Source of the DNA: Paramecium sonneborni
Lineage: Eukaryota; Ciliophora; Oligohymenophorea; Peniculida; Parameciidae
Length of the DNA stretch: 64,000 bases
Direction of reading: 5' to 3'
Assembly: GCA_905182985.1 (NCBI GenBank)
Contig: CAJJDN010000118.1
Coordinates: 303,825 to 367,824, forward strand
In this document: one piece after another, positions 27,327 through 39,661 of the stretch
How positions within the stretch are numbered: position 1 is the stretch's first letter
Layout: each line of letters opens with the position of its first letter
Translations under genes and position numbers: made by a program
The notes under the pieces: model-generated
What the model saw: the letters and a program-made list of their open reading frames with translations, nothing else
The model's database searches: none
Told to the model about the DNA's origin: nothing

Positions 27327-28628
27327 ATGAAGAAAACATTTGATTTGTTTTTGTTAATGGTTTTAAGTTTTGGAGCTGAATGGCAAACAGGTTTAGACAA
27401 TGTGATAAAAAATCAACCGTAATTAACATTAACCAGCAATTATCCAATCCACACTCAGATTGAAATATTATTTGATAAACAATTTTCAGAGTATGTATCT
27501 CTCTTAAAAGAGTACCTGAAGTATTGCTAATGTATGAACATGTAACATTTGAATCAATTTTGGATGTCGATATAAATCTATCATTAGGATAAGTGACTAA
27601 ATCTGGTAGAATATTTAAGATAACCTTTTAGGTTTTGAATTGAGATATCGTTTAGGAGGACCAGCGAGAGTTCAATAACTTAAAGTGAGATGGGTAGCAT
27701 TTGTTGATAAAAATGTACAACTTACTTATCGTGAATTTAATTTCATGTAATTGAGAGAACTTCGCCAAGGTTACATTATTATATTATCTTTACTAGGTTT
27801 TGGTGTAAGAGAAGATATATTTACAAATCCTGTTAATGCTAATATAAAATCACCAAAAGTTAGTGCTTTTCTTCTTGGATTTAAAATCAATCCAGAAAAC
27901 GGACCCTACTCACTTCAAATTAATTGTGTTCTAGATTCTGAAATGAGAAATGTCAATTTAAATCTAAAAACTAAAGATACTACTCATGTAAGATATGTCA
28001 AACTTGCACTTATTCTTGTAGGAGAAGGATCTAAAGCCATTACTAAATAAGGGGGCATCGATTCAAGAGGTTTCAATTACTTTGAAGTAAGTATTATCCT
28101 AAATTCTTCAAGGAATAAAGCACAAGTGGAATTAGAAGAATTGATTACAAATAAACTGTTCCAAATACTTTCCTAACGGCACCTTAAGACAATGTATTAA
28201 GTTAAGGATTACGAGGCTTTGAGGCAAATAGTACAGAAAGTGAACTAATTTCTATGAGTTTGGATAAGTATCATGTATTCGATGACAATTATGAGATGAA
28301 CTTTGGTCCATGTATGGCGTACTTTTCTATTAAGAGTGAATGGCACTCTGATCTACAGTCTAGATTTCTCCATCTTGTTGCACGAACCAACCAAAATAGA
28401 GAAAATAACAATGAGTCATCTACGTAGAAAATGAGTTTAATAATATAAAATAAAAGATTTGGGCAAGTTAAAATTGCCTTTTATTTTTCCTTTTCCTTCT
28501 TTACACATTTTAAAACATAACTTTGTGGGGCAAATTTCTTAATTTTATTATACTCACACTTCTATTCTCGTTATTAATAATGGTTTATATTTTAATTAAA
28601 TTTAAATCGTTCCTTTTTTTTTCTATGA
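27327..28628 (+). CDS. secreted H-type-lectin-like protein
   Basis: The N-terminus MKKTFDLFLLMVLSFG is a clear signal peptide, followed by AEWQTG, as in ciliate proteins with H-type (Helix/discoidin-I) lectin domains. Two domain-like units are visible. The first has VPEVLLMYEHVTFES... FELRYRLGGPARVQQLKVRWVAF. The second has GIRRIDYKQTVPN... FNTYHV-type strands and ends RFLHLVARTN. Introns of 20, 26 and 26 nt restore the frame, which then runs 409 codons. Such proteins bind sugars outside the cell or in secretory granules. Oddity: after about residue 345 the frame runs through what looks like A/T-rich untranslated sequence (FYFSFSFF...) to the first TGA at 28626-28628. A lost stop or an unrecognised last intron is likely, so the 3' limit is uncertain. 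Confidence 0.68.
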
Positions 28629-28774
28629 TCGTACTTTTTTTGAAATAAAATTCTTAATTAGACATGATTTATTGTTGTTGTTAAATATTCATTGTGCAAG
28701 ATTAAATTGAGAATAAAGACTAAAATAATTTATATTAATATTTAATATTTAATAATTAGTATCAGTAGAACAAT

Positions 28775-31700
28775 ATGAATACATTTCGAAAATTTGCGAG
28801 AGGCTATATGCAAACAATGCTTTATGGAATAGAGGAGAGACCAAGTTTTAAGGTAAACAACCAAATTTATCAAATTAGATGGATGGTTCATTTTATTTTA
28901 TTCTCCATTTAATCAATCATTTTCAATATTTATCTATCATCGTGAATGCAAATTAGAATAAAAACTATAGCGACTTTAAATTAACTTATTCAAAAAGTTT
29001 TTTAGAATTTTTCATTTTGAATAACACTTTATAATCCTCTATGACATATAATTTGGCATTAGTTATTATTGTGATCTCATTTGTCTCACAATTGATACTT
29101 ATCTTATTTTTATTTTTTTCAACATTCATAAGAATTTGGACAGCTAATCTTATTAGAAGAGATATTACTGGAAATGATAACATGAATTCTTAAATATAGA
29201 AATGGGTTATGAGTTTTAATGAAACACTTCATTGGTATTTTGTTCTATATCCTGTAATATATCTTCAAATAGCAGTAATATCTTTTAGTTCCCTTACTTG
29301 CAATATTGTAAGTATATTTCCAAAATAAGAATGTGAAATAGGAATAGGAACTCAGATATTAGCAATTACTCCATTAATAATTTCTTATATAAATGGATAA
29401 ATCTTAATTTACATAATGAGGAATCATAGATTTCATGAACCTAATTCTTTAAAACGAAGATATTCTTCCTTATTATTACTAAATAACACAATTATTCTGA
29501 TAGAGATATTTTCACATTATGTTTATGAAGTAAAATCAAATCATTTAAATTATAGTTTTAAGCAGCAGATATTCTTAAGTATTCAATGGCAAATTTCTTT
29601 GCTATTAACTAAATCATAGATTAACTAACAAACTTCCCTTATAGAGATCCAATCCGTGTTCCTTCAATAAGATTAGCATTTGTATATGCTTGGATAGTCC
29701 TAGCAGTTACTGCATTTAAGTTTAATTTTTTCGATTAAGACAATTTATTTTTCTTAATTGTTCTACCTTTACCAGGATTAGCAATTGTTGGAGAAACCTT
29801 ATCCTCTTTATTTTAAAGTCATGCTATTTTAAATTATAATTCAAGTATTCAAATAGAAGAGAAACATATTATAATTGCTGTAGATTAATGTTACAAATAT
29901 CATACAGATTATTTAAAAGTAAAAATATTGCAATTGAATTTAGGACCCTTAGGCTCAATTGTAATATTTTTAGTTTTTAATGATTCATCGTTTATATTGT
30001 AAGAATAATAAATGCTATTCCAAACTCAAACGCTTTGAGACATTGAACGTTGATTAGAAAAAAGATCTAAACATATTGACCTTGAGCATAATCAAATGTA
30101 TATTTAAGGCAGCCCAAAACTGGCTGTTTTCTATGTACTCTTTATATTAATAAAATAGTCATAATTTAAATGCAGATTTATAATTTGAGCAGTTGTAATT
30201 ATAGTATATTAGTTTTGTATCGGAAATAGCTTAAAAGCCATTAATAGGATATTTAGAATTAAGACAATACTAGAACAATAAATTAAATAATAATTCCACT
30301 TATTTTATTGAGATAACTAATAAATTAGCAGATTAATTAAAAAAGCAAATAATGGATAATTAAGTTAGATAAAATTCAAAGGCTGTATTGATTCATGAAC
30401 AAAGAACATAACTTATAGAAATATCTCTAACATAATAATGGTAAACATAAAATTTATATGAAAATTTATTATAAACATATACAAATTTGGTAGATTAAAA
30501 AATAGATCATTGGTAAAATTTAATAAATGGATATCCTAGTTTGAATCCATTTTAATCAAATACATAAAAGTTATGTGAAAAAATCATGAATGTAATGTAT
30601 GGACATATGATTAGCTTAGGATTGCATTAGACAAATATATAGGAGTACCTTAAGAATGGTTCGATATGAAAACAACAACAACAAAAGGTATTGCTGTAAA
30701 GAAATTAAGTCATGCTTAACTTAACATAAATGTAATAACCTTAAAATTATATTCATTATTTTATTCATTAGTGATGAATGATTTTGACAGAGTAATAATA
30801 TGATATATATTAGTCTATATATGTAGAATAGTATGTAAAAGATTTAACATCAAATGATAGATAAAAAGAAATTGATATTATTGATAATATTTCACTTTAC
30901 AATGATTCAACAACTATTATTTTGGTTAGTATAGTTAAGAATAAAGGAAAGATAGTTAATAAAAATTAATTGGCATTAGCTAATTTCTTTTATTATATTG
31001 ATGCAAATGATTTTAAAGAATCTGTATCTTAAGTTCATAATTTATTACCAAAAACTATGATGAAAGGTCATGAATATTTAATTGATGCTTTTATTTAAAA
31101 AGGACATAGTGAATATTTTATTCGTAAAATTTCTGGGTATTATGAAAATAAAAAAGGATTTATAGAGAAATGTTATGTAAAATTAGGCAATTTATTTGAA
31201 GAATTGGATGATTATGTAATTACAGCATCTATACTAAAATGTAATATATCTAATTAGTTGATAATGGTTGATGCTGAAGGTAAAATAATTGGAATTAGTG
31301 AAGAATTATATAAAACAATAAGTACAAAAGTTCCAAATATAACAATTGAATTTTTTAAAGAATTTTGTCATTTCTTTTTGATTTTTCCATCATTCTTAAC
31401 TATTTTGAATTAAAATTTAAATAAAATAAGTGAATTAGATCATTAATTTATTGAAGATGAAGAACATTTATTTTATATTCCATCTAATTTAGTTGAACTT
31501 AATTCTTTATTTGTTAGAGAATAATATGAAAAAATGGGTAATACACTTTAAGAGGGTTTAGAGAGTTAAAATTTAAGTTCATGGAGATCATGGAAATCTG
31601 TTGAAAAATCTATGAGAAGTGATCATTCATTTGGTTTAGATAGAGGTAGTACAACAATTTTGGGAGAAAAAGTACCTATAGCTGATAAATCTAATATAAA

Positions 31701-34649
31701 CTTTCATTATCAATTTATGAATTAAAATAAAGATTAATTAGAAAAGGTATTTAATTATTATATAAATTTAAAGTATTCAATAATTAGAACAAAAATAAAA
31801 ATGTCCTTTTAAATGATGAAAGTTAAAAGATATTCTTATCCTTACTTTGTTATTGAATTAGAACATATGAATGAGATTAATTCTTAACATAAATTTTTTA
31901 ATAAATATCCTACAATGGGATAAAATTTTGAAGCATCTACAACAATGTTTAATTCTGCATAAAATCATAAATCATTAAATGAAACAGTTCCTTCTAGTGC
32001 AGATAGATCAGTTAATGATACTAAACCAGTTAGTTTTTAACCAGACAGAATTAATTTAGAATTAGAAAATAATAAAAAAATAAATAAAAATAATAAAATT
32101 ACAGATGAAAAAATTAAATAATTAATTTAATAAGATGATAGTAATTTATTATTTGGAAATGATCATTCTTAAGTTAGATTATTTGATAAACCTAATGCAA
32201 TAGAAATTTAAGATGTATCTGCTCCTCCATCTGAAATAATTTTAAATAAAAATGCATATAGACCAGATTTTAGTGGTATTCCAATATAAAAAGATTAAGA
32301 TAATGATTCAGATGAATTTTTTTAACTTCATAAATAATTTGATGTAATAATTATAAAATCATATATAATAGGAAAAACATCTAAAAATAGAAGAAAAACA
32401 ATTTCAAAAAGAAAAATCAAGTGATGAGTTTAAAGATAAAGATGAATCATAATAAGAAATAGAAGACAATCTTGACAAACATTCCTCAAATTAAAATATA
32501 AATAAAAAAAACTTTTTATAATTATTAGTTGAAAATAAATAAATCTTATAAGAGTAAATTTAATAATTTATATAATTTATAGAAACTAAAATGAAATTGA
32601 TGAAGAAGACAAGAAAAAAAGATCAATTGCAAGTTCATCAAGAACTAGTACATCTAAATCACCATCATTATTGGTTAGATCTTTGTATTAAGTAAGTACT
32701 TTTGGAGGAGGACTCAAATCTGTCATTTTTGCTATTTTATTATATCTTCTCTTATAATTTTGTTTAGTTTTTGTTAAACTTAGCATCATTTAAAGTAATT
32801 TTAAAATCAAATATTAGATAATTATAACATTTTATAAACTAATATCAATTATGTCACCTATCCAGAAACATTAAATTTTTATTTCTAAAAAGTTGCTTTC
32901 TTTGCTTGGATTAGTTTATAAGAAAGACTTGATATAATTGAATATAGTGATTTCATTAAAAAATAATAGATAGAAGAACTTCAAGCAACTAGATAAATAA
33001 TTGATATAAAATTAAATGAATTATACAAAGGTATTATATAATTTGAAGAGTAAATTATGAATGATGAACTTAAATTAGTTAGTATTAATGATATATCCTT
33101 TTCAGAATAATAGCTTGATTTAACTTAATTAATACAATAAATTCAATTACACTCTTTTAATTATATCGATAATGTTTAAAATGGTGTTATTTTTTCAGAT
33201 TGCCTCTTTTTTAGATTGAATGTACCTTATGTATACAATTTTGCATATAAATATATTACTTTACTTAATGAAAATCTAGTTTACTATGAAGATAGAATAA
33301 TAAATGATGTAGTTATATTGACTATGACTTTTATTGCTGTTAACACTGGTATTATATTTTATATATTGTATAATATGTATTTATTAACACAATATGAACG
33401 ATAAATTTTAATGTTGATAACAAGAGTATCTCATAAAAGAGCTGAAGAAATTATGTAAAAATTAACTGATGTTAAAACTATTTTAATTGAACCTTCATAA
33501 CTTTTGTGGAAAAGAGTTAATTATTTTGAATTAAATTATGATTAAGTTTAATAAAATTAATAAGTTACAAGTCTTTTACTTGCAAAATCAGTTAAAACTT
33601 AATCAGTTACTAAATCAAATGAAATATCTGGTTAAAAATCAAAAATTAAAACTAAAAGATCATATTAAAGTAATTCTTTAGCTTAGAGAATATATGATAT
33701 AACACTTAGTTATCCTTCTAATTATATTTTTCTCTTTTTCCTATGGTTTTTAGCTATTTTATTCATTATTGGAGGTATTCTGGTAACTATTAGTTAAGTT
33801 TCAGACATTAAACCTACACTTAATCTAAATTTATAATTAATCAGATTTAAACTTAGATTTGATACTCTCATAGTATTAGGAGAATTTCTAAAAACTTAAT
33901 AAATAATTAGTAATGAATTAACAACTAAATATTGGAATATCAATATAGATATGAAAAATTAATTAGTTTTAGATCTTTTTAGTGAATAAACTGATGGATT
34001 TCAAGATTCTATGAGAAATATTTATGATTCACTGGCTAGTTAATCTGGACTTTTAGAAGCTTAAAAAAAAGAATTATTGATGTATTTTGAAGATAGTCTT
34101 TGTAATTACATGACTGAAGAAATCCCATTTTGTACTATTAGAGTTTCAAATCAAAATTTTTAAGTTCCTGATTCTTTTAAAACAACTTTTGGAAGTCCAT
34201 GGTTAGAAGATAATAATTTTGATTATTTATCTGGAGGTATTACAGGTTGTGTTTAAGAGTTTACAAAGACTTTAAATTTATATTTTTCTAAAGAAATTTT
34301 ACTTAAGCAACTACAAGTGAAAACTACTTAAGAAGCAATTTCGTTTTTAAAAACATAAATTCATATAAATCAATTTGTAGAATATTTTCTTGATTCTGGA
34401 AAGTTATTGTCAATAATTGGAGATAATTTGTTTGAATAGAATCAATCAAAATTATAATAAGCAACAACAATAATGCAATTATATATTTATATAACAGGGC
34501 TAGGTTTATTAATAATATTAGGTTCAGTATCATATTTTTGGTTAAAGCATGTTAGTGTAAGAATGAAACTAATGAGATTAAGCTTAACTCTAATTCCATA
34601 TGAAATTTTATTAGAGCCAAAGACAATGAGTTCTTTAAAATAATTATGA
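28775..34649 (+). CDS. TmcB-like polytopic membrane protein
   Basis: Eight introns (26, 26, 25, 23, 22, 28, 29 and 23 nt) give exactly 1,890 residues. The N-terminal third has several hydrophobic segments (ALVIIVISFVSQLILILFLF, WVLAVTAFKF region) and then a Cys motif, HRLYCKNNKCYSK near residue 385. The middle is long and soluble, with PAS-like strands (IMVDAEGKIIGIS) and the LLPKTMMKGHEYLI motif after it. The C-terminal half has more membrane segments (SVIFAILLYLLL, VILTMTFIAVNTGIIFYI, FLFFLWFLAILFIIGG, LYIYITGLGLLIILG). This layout matches the large ciliate family annotated after Dictyostelium tiny macrocysts protein B. These are probable membrane sensors, but no molecular function is established. 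The polar, Gln/Asn-rich linker at about 1080-1290 looks disordered. The start follows a short spacer after the lectin-like gene. Confidence 0.78.
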
Positions 34650-34698
34650 TAAATATTATTCTTTTAAATTTAATATTAATAAATTTAATAAAAGGATT

Positions 34699-35590
34699 AT
34701 GTTATCTAAAAGAATATTTAATTTAAGTTTAACCAGAATATAACCAATATTTCAATCTTAATTTTCTTAATTTATTTATAAATTTTTAATTAATCTATTA
34801 AAAAATAGGAATAAGTTTATAAAAAAGCATTATAAAAATAATAATAATAATAAGGAGAATAGAATCAGAAAGAAGAATAATTAACAGTAAAAAATCCAAA
34901 ATAAAATTTACAAGATTTTTCTTACCTTTATAAATGGTATAAGAAGATAAGCATTAAGATAATTAAAAATTTTTTGAATAGCATGGAGCATTTGAAATAG
35001 ATACTCCAGTTTTTAAATTAAAGGAAACATCACTAGGTAAATATAAGGAAGAGAACATTGAAAGAAATTAGATAAAAATCACTTGAGAAAAAAGGTATTA
35101 CTGAATAATAAGCAGATGCTTTAAGCAAAATAGTATAATGAAGAGGAGAATCATTTTAAATGATTTAATAGCTTAAAGAAATAAAAGAAATTTGAATAAT
35201 ATAAGGAAAAGAAGCTTTAGAAGAAATAGAGTTATTATTTAATTTATTGAAATATATGAATGGATTAAAAAATGTGATTTTTAATCTCTCTTTCCCAAGA
35301 AGATTAGATTATTATACTGAATAGATATAAAAAGCTGTTTTATTAGGAGGATAATAATGACCTATTTCTGGAGGGTAAAATAAATAATTTAACTAATTAG
35401 TGGACTTTATGATGATTTAGTAGGAATGTTTTCAAAAAATGATATCTCATATATTGGTTGATCTATTGGAATAGAATATTAGCTATTTTTAGAAGATAAA
35501 TATAAAAAAGACTGCTGTTGTATTAAGGGAAAATCAATCTGATTGTGTTGTTACTACTATCCCATATTTGAAAATTCTTATTTAATGATA
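34699..35590 (+). pseudogene. mitochondrial-type histidyl-tRNA synthetase pseudogene
   Basis: Recognisable HisRS motifs occur in the right order on the plus strand but in changing frames and with internal TGA codons. First comes MLSKRIFNLSLTRIQ, an Arg-rich presequence as for mitochondrial import. Then HGAFEIDTPVFKLKET (HisRS motif around EIDTPVFELKET), KKGITEQQADALSKIV, KEALEEIELLF, NLSFPRRLDYYTE (HisRS signature LARGLDYYTG), SGLYDDLVGMF and SIGIE. The catalytic region between the EIDTPVF motif and the insertion domain, including the LRYDLT motif, is missing. TGA stops lie after IVQ, after KEI, before PISGG and inside YIG-SIGIE. The Gly of LARGLDYYTG is replaced. This is a dead paralogue; the functional gene should be elsewhere. 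Confidence 0.85.
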
Positions 35591-35897
35591 GAGATTTATA
35601 TTATATTTATATCCTTTTTTTTGTAAATATTTACCTAGTTCCATTGGATTTATTTTTGTGAAATGATTTCGTGTAGAAATGACATCTTAATTTTCAAGTT
35701 TTACTAATTTCTTAAAATTATTCTATCATCTTTGAATATAACAATTTTAAAAAATAAAGTATAAATTAGTATGTAATTATCAAAAAGGGTTAATATTTAA
35801 AGATTTTTGTTTTTTACTTTATTGTTTATTAGGAAGGTTTTGGAAATCTAATTATAAAATTAACTGTAATTTACAATAATATAATAAATTGATGATA
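35591..35897. other. spacer, no gene seen
   Basis: About 300 bp of A/T-rich sequence after the HisRS remnant. A few codons could belong to the remnant's C-terminal anticodon-binding domain but I cannot match them. No other feature was noticed. Confidence 0.4.
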
Positions 35898-36755
35898 ATG
35901 AATGTAAAATAAGAATTGATTCATTAAATTACAGATGAATCAATTGATTTACAAGTTGCAAAAGATATACTATCAGAAGCAGTTATTGAGAATCCAAGTA
36001 TAAAAATAATAAGTTATAATAGAGGTTCTTGGTTAAATTTTTGAATAGAAATTAAATATGCATGCTCTATGTATTTTGCATTACTCATTAAGAGAATATA
36101 CACCCCTTTCATCTTTGATAGCAGAACATTTTCTAAATAAGAATATTTGTGCTTAATCCTCTATAATTAAGATCTACTATTCATATTTATAGAAAACAGC
36201 ATCAGTTCATGAATTGTATTAAGCTATTAAGAATGAAAAAGTAGAAAAATTAGACAATCCATAGATAGTAGTTATTACTGCTCATAAGGTTTAAAATTTA
36301 TCTAATGTGGGACTTCAATTACTCACATTATATACACCTTCCTTTAAAAATATGTAAATATAAGTCTATGAAGATGTGTACGATTATGCACAATTTGTAA
36401 AAGATTAATTTATTCATATCATAGGTATTACTACTAATTAAATAGTTTAGATAGTTATCCAACATTCTCATCATCAGCAACAATTAGTTTATATTAAATT
36501 TATAATGATGTGTTAATATAGGATGCAGAGTTGAATGATTTTAGAAGATGTTGTAATGATAATACTCTTAAATAACCTACCAAATTAAATATTTAAGAAA
36601 CTCTATTATCTGATTTTTTGAGTCTTTCTTCATCACTAATGCTTGTAAGTGCTAATACTCTTAGACCACTCAATATTCCAACCAAATTATTACCATGTGG
36701 AGGTCAAGAATAACAAGTTATGAGATATTACAAAAAGTTTTATTCAATTAGTTGA
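35898..36755 (+). CDS. hypothetical protein, three exons
   Basis: I do not recognise the family. Two introns of normal type (25 nt, GTATAAAAA...AATAG; 26 nt, GTATTACTA...TTTAG) join three exons into exactly 268 codons ending in TGA, so it looks like a real gene. The start is MNVKQELIHQITDESIDLQ. The body is helix-rich with repeated Leu and polar positions (HALCILHYSLREY, VQNLSNVGLQLLTLYTPS, LLSDFLSLSSSLMLVSA), which could be a helical-repeat protein of the kind found among mitochondrial RNA-binding proteins. No signal peptide or membrane segment is evident. It lies just downstream of a dead mitochondrial HisRS in the same orientation, but no functional link follows. Confidence 0.6.
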
Positions 36756-37791
36756 TTTATAATTAAAATATTTTAGTATTATTCCATTTCTATATTTTAT
36801 TTACTTTATTTATTATATTTTTTAATTTATTATTATGATTTCTATTTTTATTCTTAAGGATAAATTAATTATTGTATAATAATATATTTCATCTAAAATT
36901 AAAATATTTAATCTTTTAAGTTATTTCTAAATTTTCTTCACTAATTAAAAATCTTATACCATAACTTTAAATTATAAATTTTAAATCAAATTAGGGATGT
37001 TCAATATTATTATAACATCTGGTACGATTTTAAGGCAATTTAAGATAAATAAATTTATTTCCTATTGTCACACTTTTAAATACACTATCCTTCCTTAAAT
37101 CTGAACATTGTCTTAAAAATATCTAATAACTGGAAATTAACAAAACAAAAGATTCTAATTTTTTTTAAGTAGGATAAACAATTAAATAATAAATTAAAAT
37201 ATTAAATGGTCAGATAATTGATTTTTATTAGAAGATCAATGATTTGAAACGAATCTATTTAGGAAAACCGCTTTTTAATTTTTCATTATGATTTTATTTT
37301 TCACTTTGGGTAATAAAGTCTTTCTTCCATCCAAAAAACAATTGTTAATGATATTCTATTAAAAATAATTGAATCCAAAAAGAATATTTCCTAGTTTTAA
37401 TACTAATTTAGGATGTGAATTTTTGAGATTATCTAAAAATTTAGAAGAGCTAATATTAAAGTATTTAGAGGCATTCATTAAAAATTTTCATAATATTTTA
37501 ACATTTTTTCTTTAATACCATAATAAATATAATAAAGAGACCAATTAGGAGAAAATAATTTTTTTAGGCAATTTTATTATTTTAAATATTTATTATTAAA
37601 ATTTTTTTAAGAAACTAATTTTTAACTGTTTTTATATAATCAGCAATTTTTCATTCTACTTACAAGACTTCTATAAATACAAAAAAAGGCAAATTCAAAC
37701 TTTTATTAAAAATAAAATTAAAATTATTTACAATTAAAATATTTATAATACGTAAACATTAAAATTTAACTTGAATTAAAATTTATCCAGA
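36756..37791. other. intergenic, no gene seen
   Basis: About 1 kb of low-complexity A/T-rich sequence. All frames on both strands are short or composition-driven. From 37792 the sequence is shared with the 5' flank of the deleted copy at 14550, so the duplicated promoter region starts there. Confidence 0.5.
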
Positions 37792-37881
37792 TACTAATCT
37801 TTTTTTTGGAATTCAGAAATTCTCTATTTTTATCTATAAAAATTGAATGCAATCAAAAGAAAAAGATAATTAAATTAAAAA

Positions 37882-39144
37882 ATGACTAACACTTCAAAAT
37901 TTTACTAATTATTATTACTGATGAGCTTTTTGATGGTGTCAATAAAATCATAGACATTGGATGAATTAAAAAGTAAAATGATTAATGAATGGAAAAGTAT
38001 TGCTTTAGAATTGGTGCCATCTTAATAAGGAGAAGAAGTATTTCCCACATATGAAAGAAGATAATGGAATTTTACAGAAAATTCTGAGTTTTTAATGAAA
38101 TTTGAACGCTTTAGTGATAAATCTGGTGCAAATAGAATCATGACTTTTGATGGAAGTGGAATTGTAACATTCTAAGGTGCAAGTAATGTTATTGAAGGAG
38201 CATTCCTTTGCTAATTTCATATGAATAAATCATTAGTATTAACACTTCATACAGATGATCTTGTAAGTACATTCAATTCATATGAAAAAGGAAATATAGC
38301 TTGGGTTAAAGATAAACCTTAAGATATAACTTTATTATCTGTTCCTGCTTTCAATAAATTAGCAGGTCAATATTTCATTGGATATGATATCTTATATATT
38401 AAAGATAATTATCTTTATATGGGTGATGTTGATGCATTAGGAAATGAAGCATCAATAGATTAACCATCAAGAGGTTTATGTGCACCATTAATTCCTTTCT
38501 CTGATGATACAACTCCATTAACATTAGAAGAACTTAAATAAGAAATTGTGAAAGGAGTTTGGATTAGTATAGCAAAAGAAGTTAGACCTGGATTAGATAG
38601 TTAGGGTTAAGTTACTACGACTTTCTAAACCAGACAGTTTACTTTTCCAACTGATTCATCTTTCAACTTAGTAGTAACCAGCTTCCCTGGACCAGGATAA
38701 ACAGATGCATTAACAGAATTTGAAATTGTTGGTAAACTTGAATGGGAAGGTGATGCTTCTGCAGTTGTTTCAGGAGCTCAATTTGCATAATTTATTGTCA
38801 ATGAATTATATCTTACACCAAAAACTGAATAATTGGCAGCATAATTCAATTAAAACTTACCTTAAGGCATAGACCCATTCAAAGTAAACTAAAAAACAAA
38901 TTTAACTTAAAAAGATTTCCCAGCTTTTGGATTAACAAAGGATAGCTAAATCAAAGAAAATGATTTATTATATTAAAGAGAAAATCGTTTATTTTTAGGT
39001 GCAAGACCAGTTGATGGAAGAAGACCATTTCCAACTGAAAGGAGAACTTACAGTTTAAGTGATGATCTTATAGATCCAGAAAGAACTGGATCAAATCCTA
39101 TTATCATCTTTATGAGCATTCTTATATTCAGTATTTGGATTTGA
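37882..39144 (+). CDS. secreted or surface-anchored protein with APCDD1-like domain
   Basis: An intronless frame of 420 residues. The N-terminal signal peptide is YQLLLLMSFLMVSIKS. The C-terminus is a short hydrophobic tail (NPIIIFMSILIFSIWI), fitting a GPI-anchor signal or single membrane anchor. Two similar beta-rich halves are visible. The second, from about residue 222 (GVWISIAKEVRPG... TRQFTFPTD... VVSGAQFAQFIVNELYLTPK), resembles the APCDD1 fold (GxWxSxxCExRPG ... TRxF ... LTP). The first half (EWKSIALELVPS... ERRQWNFTENSEF) repeats the pattern. Animal APCDD1 binds lipid or Wnt at the cell surface; the role in a ciliate is unknown. A deleted near-identical copy is at 14550-15084 and a decayed one immediately downstream. 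The APCDD1 assignment is from recalled motif spacing and only moderately sure. Confidence 0.68.
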
Positions 39145-39661
39145 GATATAAATAAATAAAATAATAAATTATAATATTACAATATTAAATAAATTTTTAT
39201 TCTATATCTTTTATTTTAACCAACATTTTATTATTTGTAAATCTTATCAGTTGCTCTATATACTTATCTATGAAAATAATTGTATACTCAACTTTTAGAT
39301 AAAATCTCCTCTCAATCATTTATTAAAAATATCAATATTTTAATTCTTTTGGAGGATAAAATTTAATTCATTAATCATTAACGCTTGAAATTAAAAAAAA
39401 AAATCTAATATGTTTTTCGTTTTAACATTCTAAAGTGAAAACAATGTTTTACTAGATTAATTAAACATAAATATTAACATTTCATACAGATGAACATATA
39501 AATACAATTAAATCATTATAAAGTAGAGGGATTACTTTAAATAACTTTTTCAAAATATTATTTTATGATCTAATATTAGATAGTTAATTTAATAAAAATT
39601 TTAATAAATAAAGATAAAAGTAATAAATATTGAGGAAAACAAATTTAAATAAATGAAAAAT
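39145..39661 (+). pseudogene. decayed partial copy of the upstream APCDD1-like gene
   Basis: Within A/T-rich spacer, about 39405-39600 follows the source at about 38158-38400. Examples are TAACATTCTAAAGTGAAAACA versus TAACATTCTAAGGTGCAAGTA, and ATATTAACATTTCATACAGATGA versus GTATTAACACTTCATACAGATGA. Further scraps match near the TTAGCAGG region. Frames are broken and no start is present. The flanks (39145-39400 and 39600-39661) show nothing else. Confidence 0.65.
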
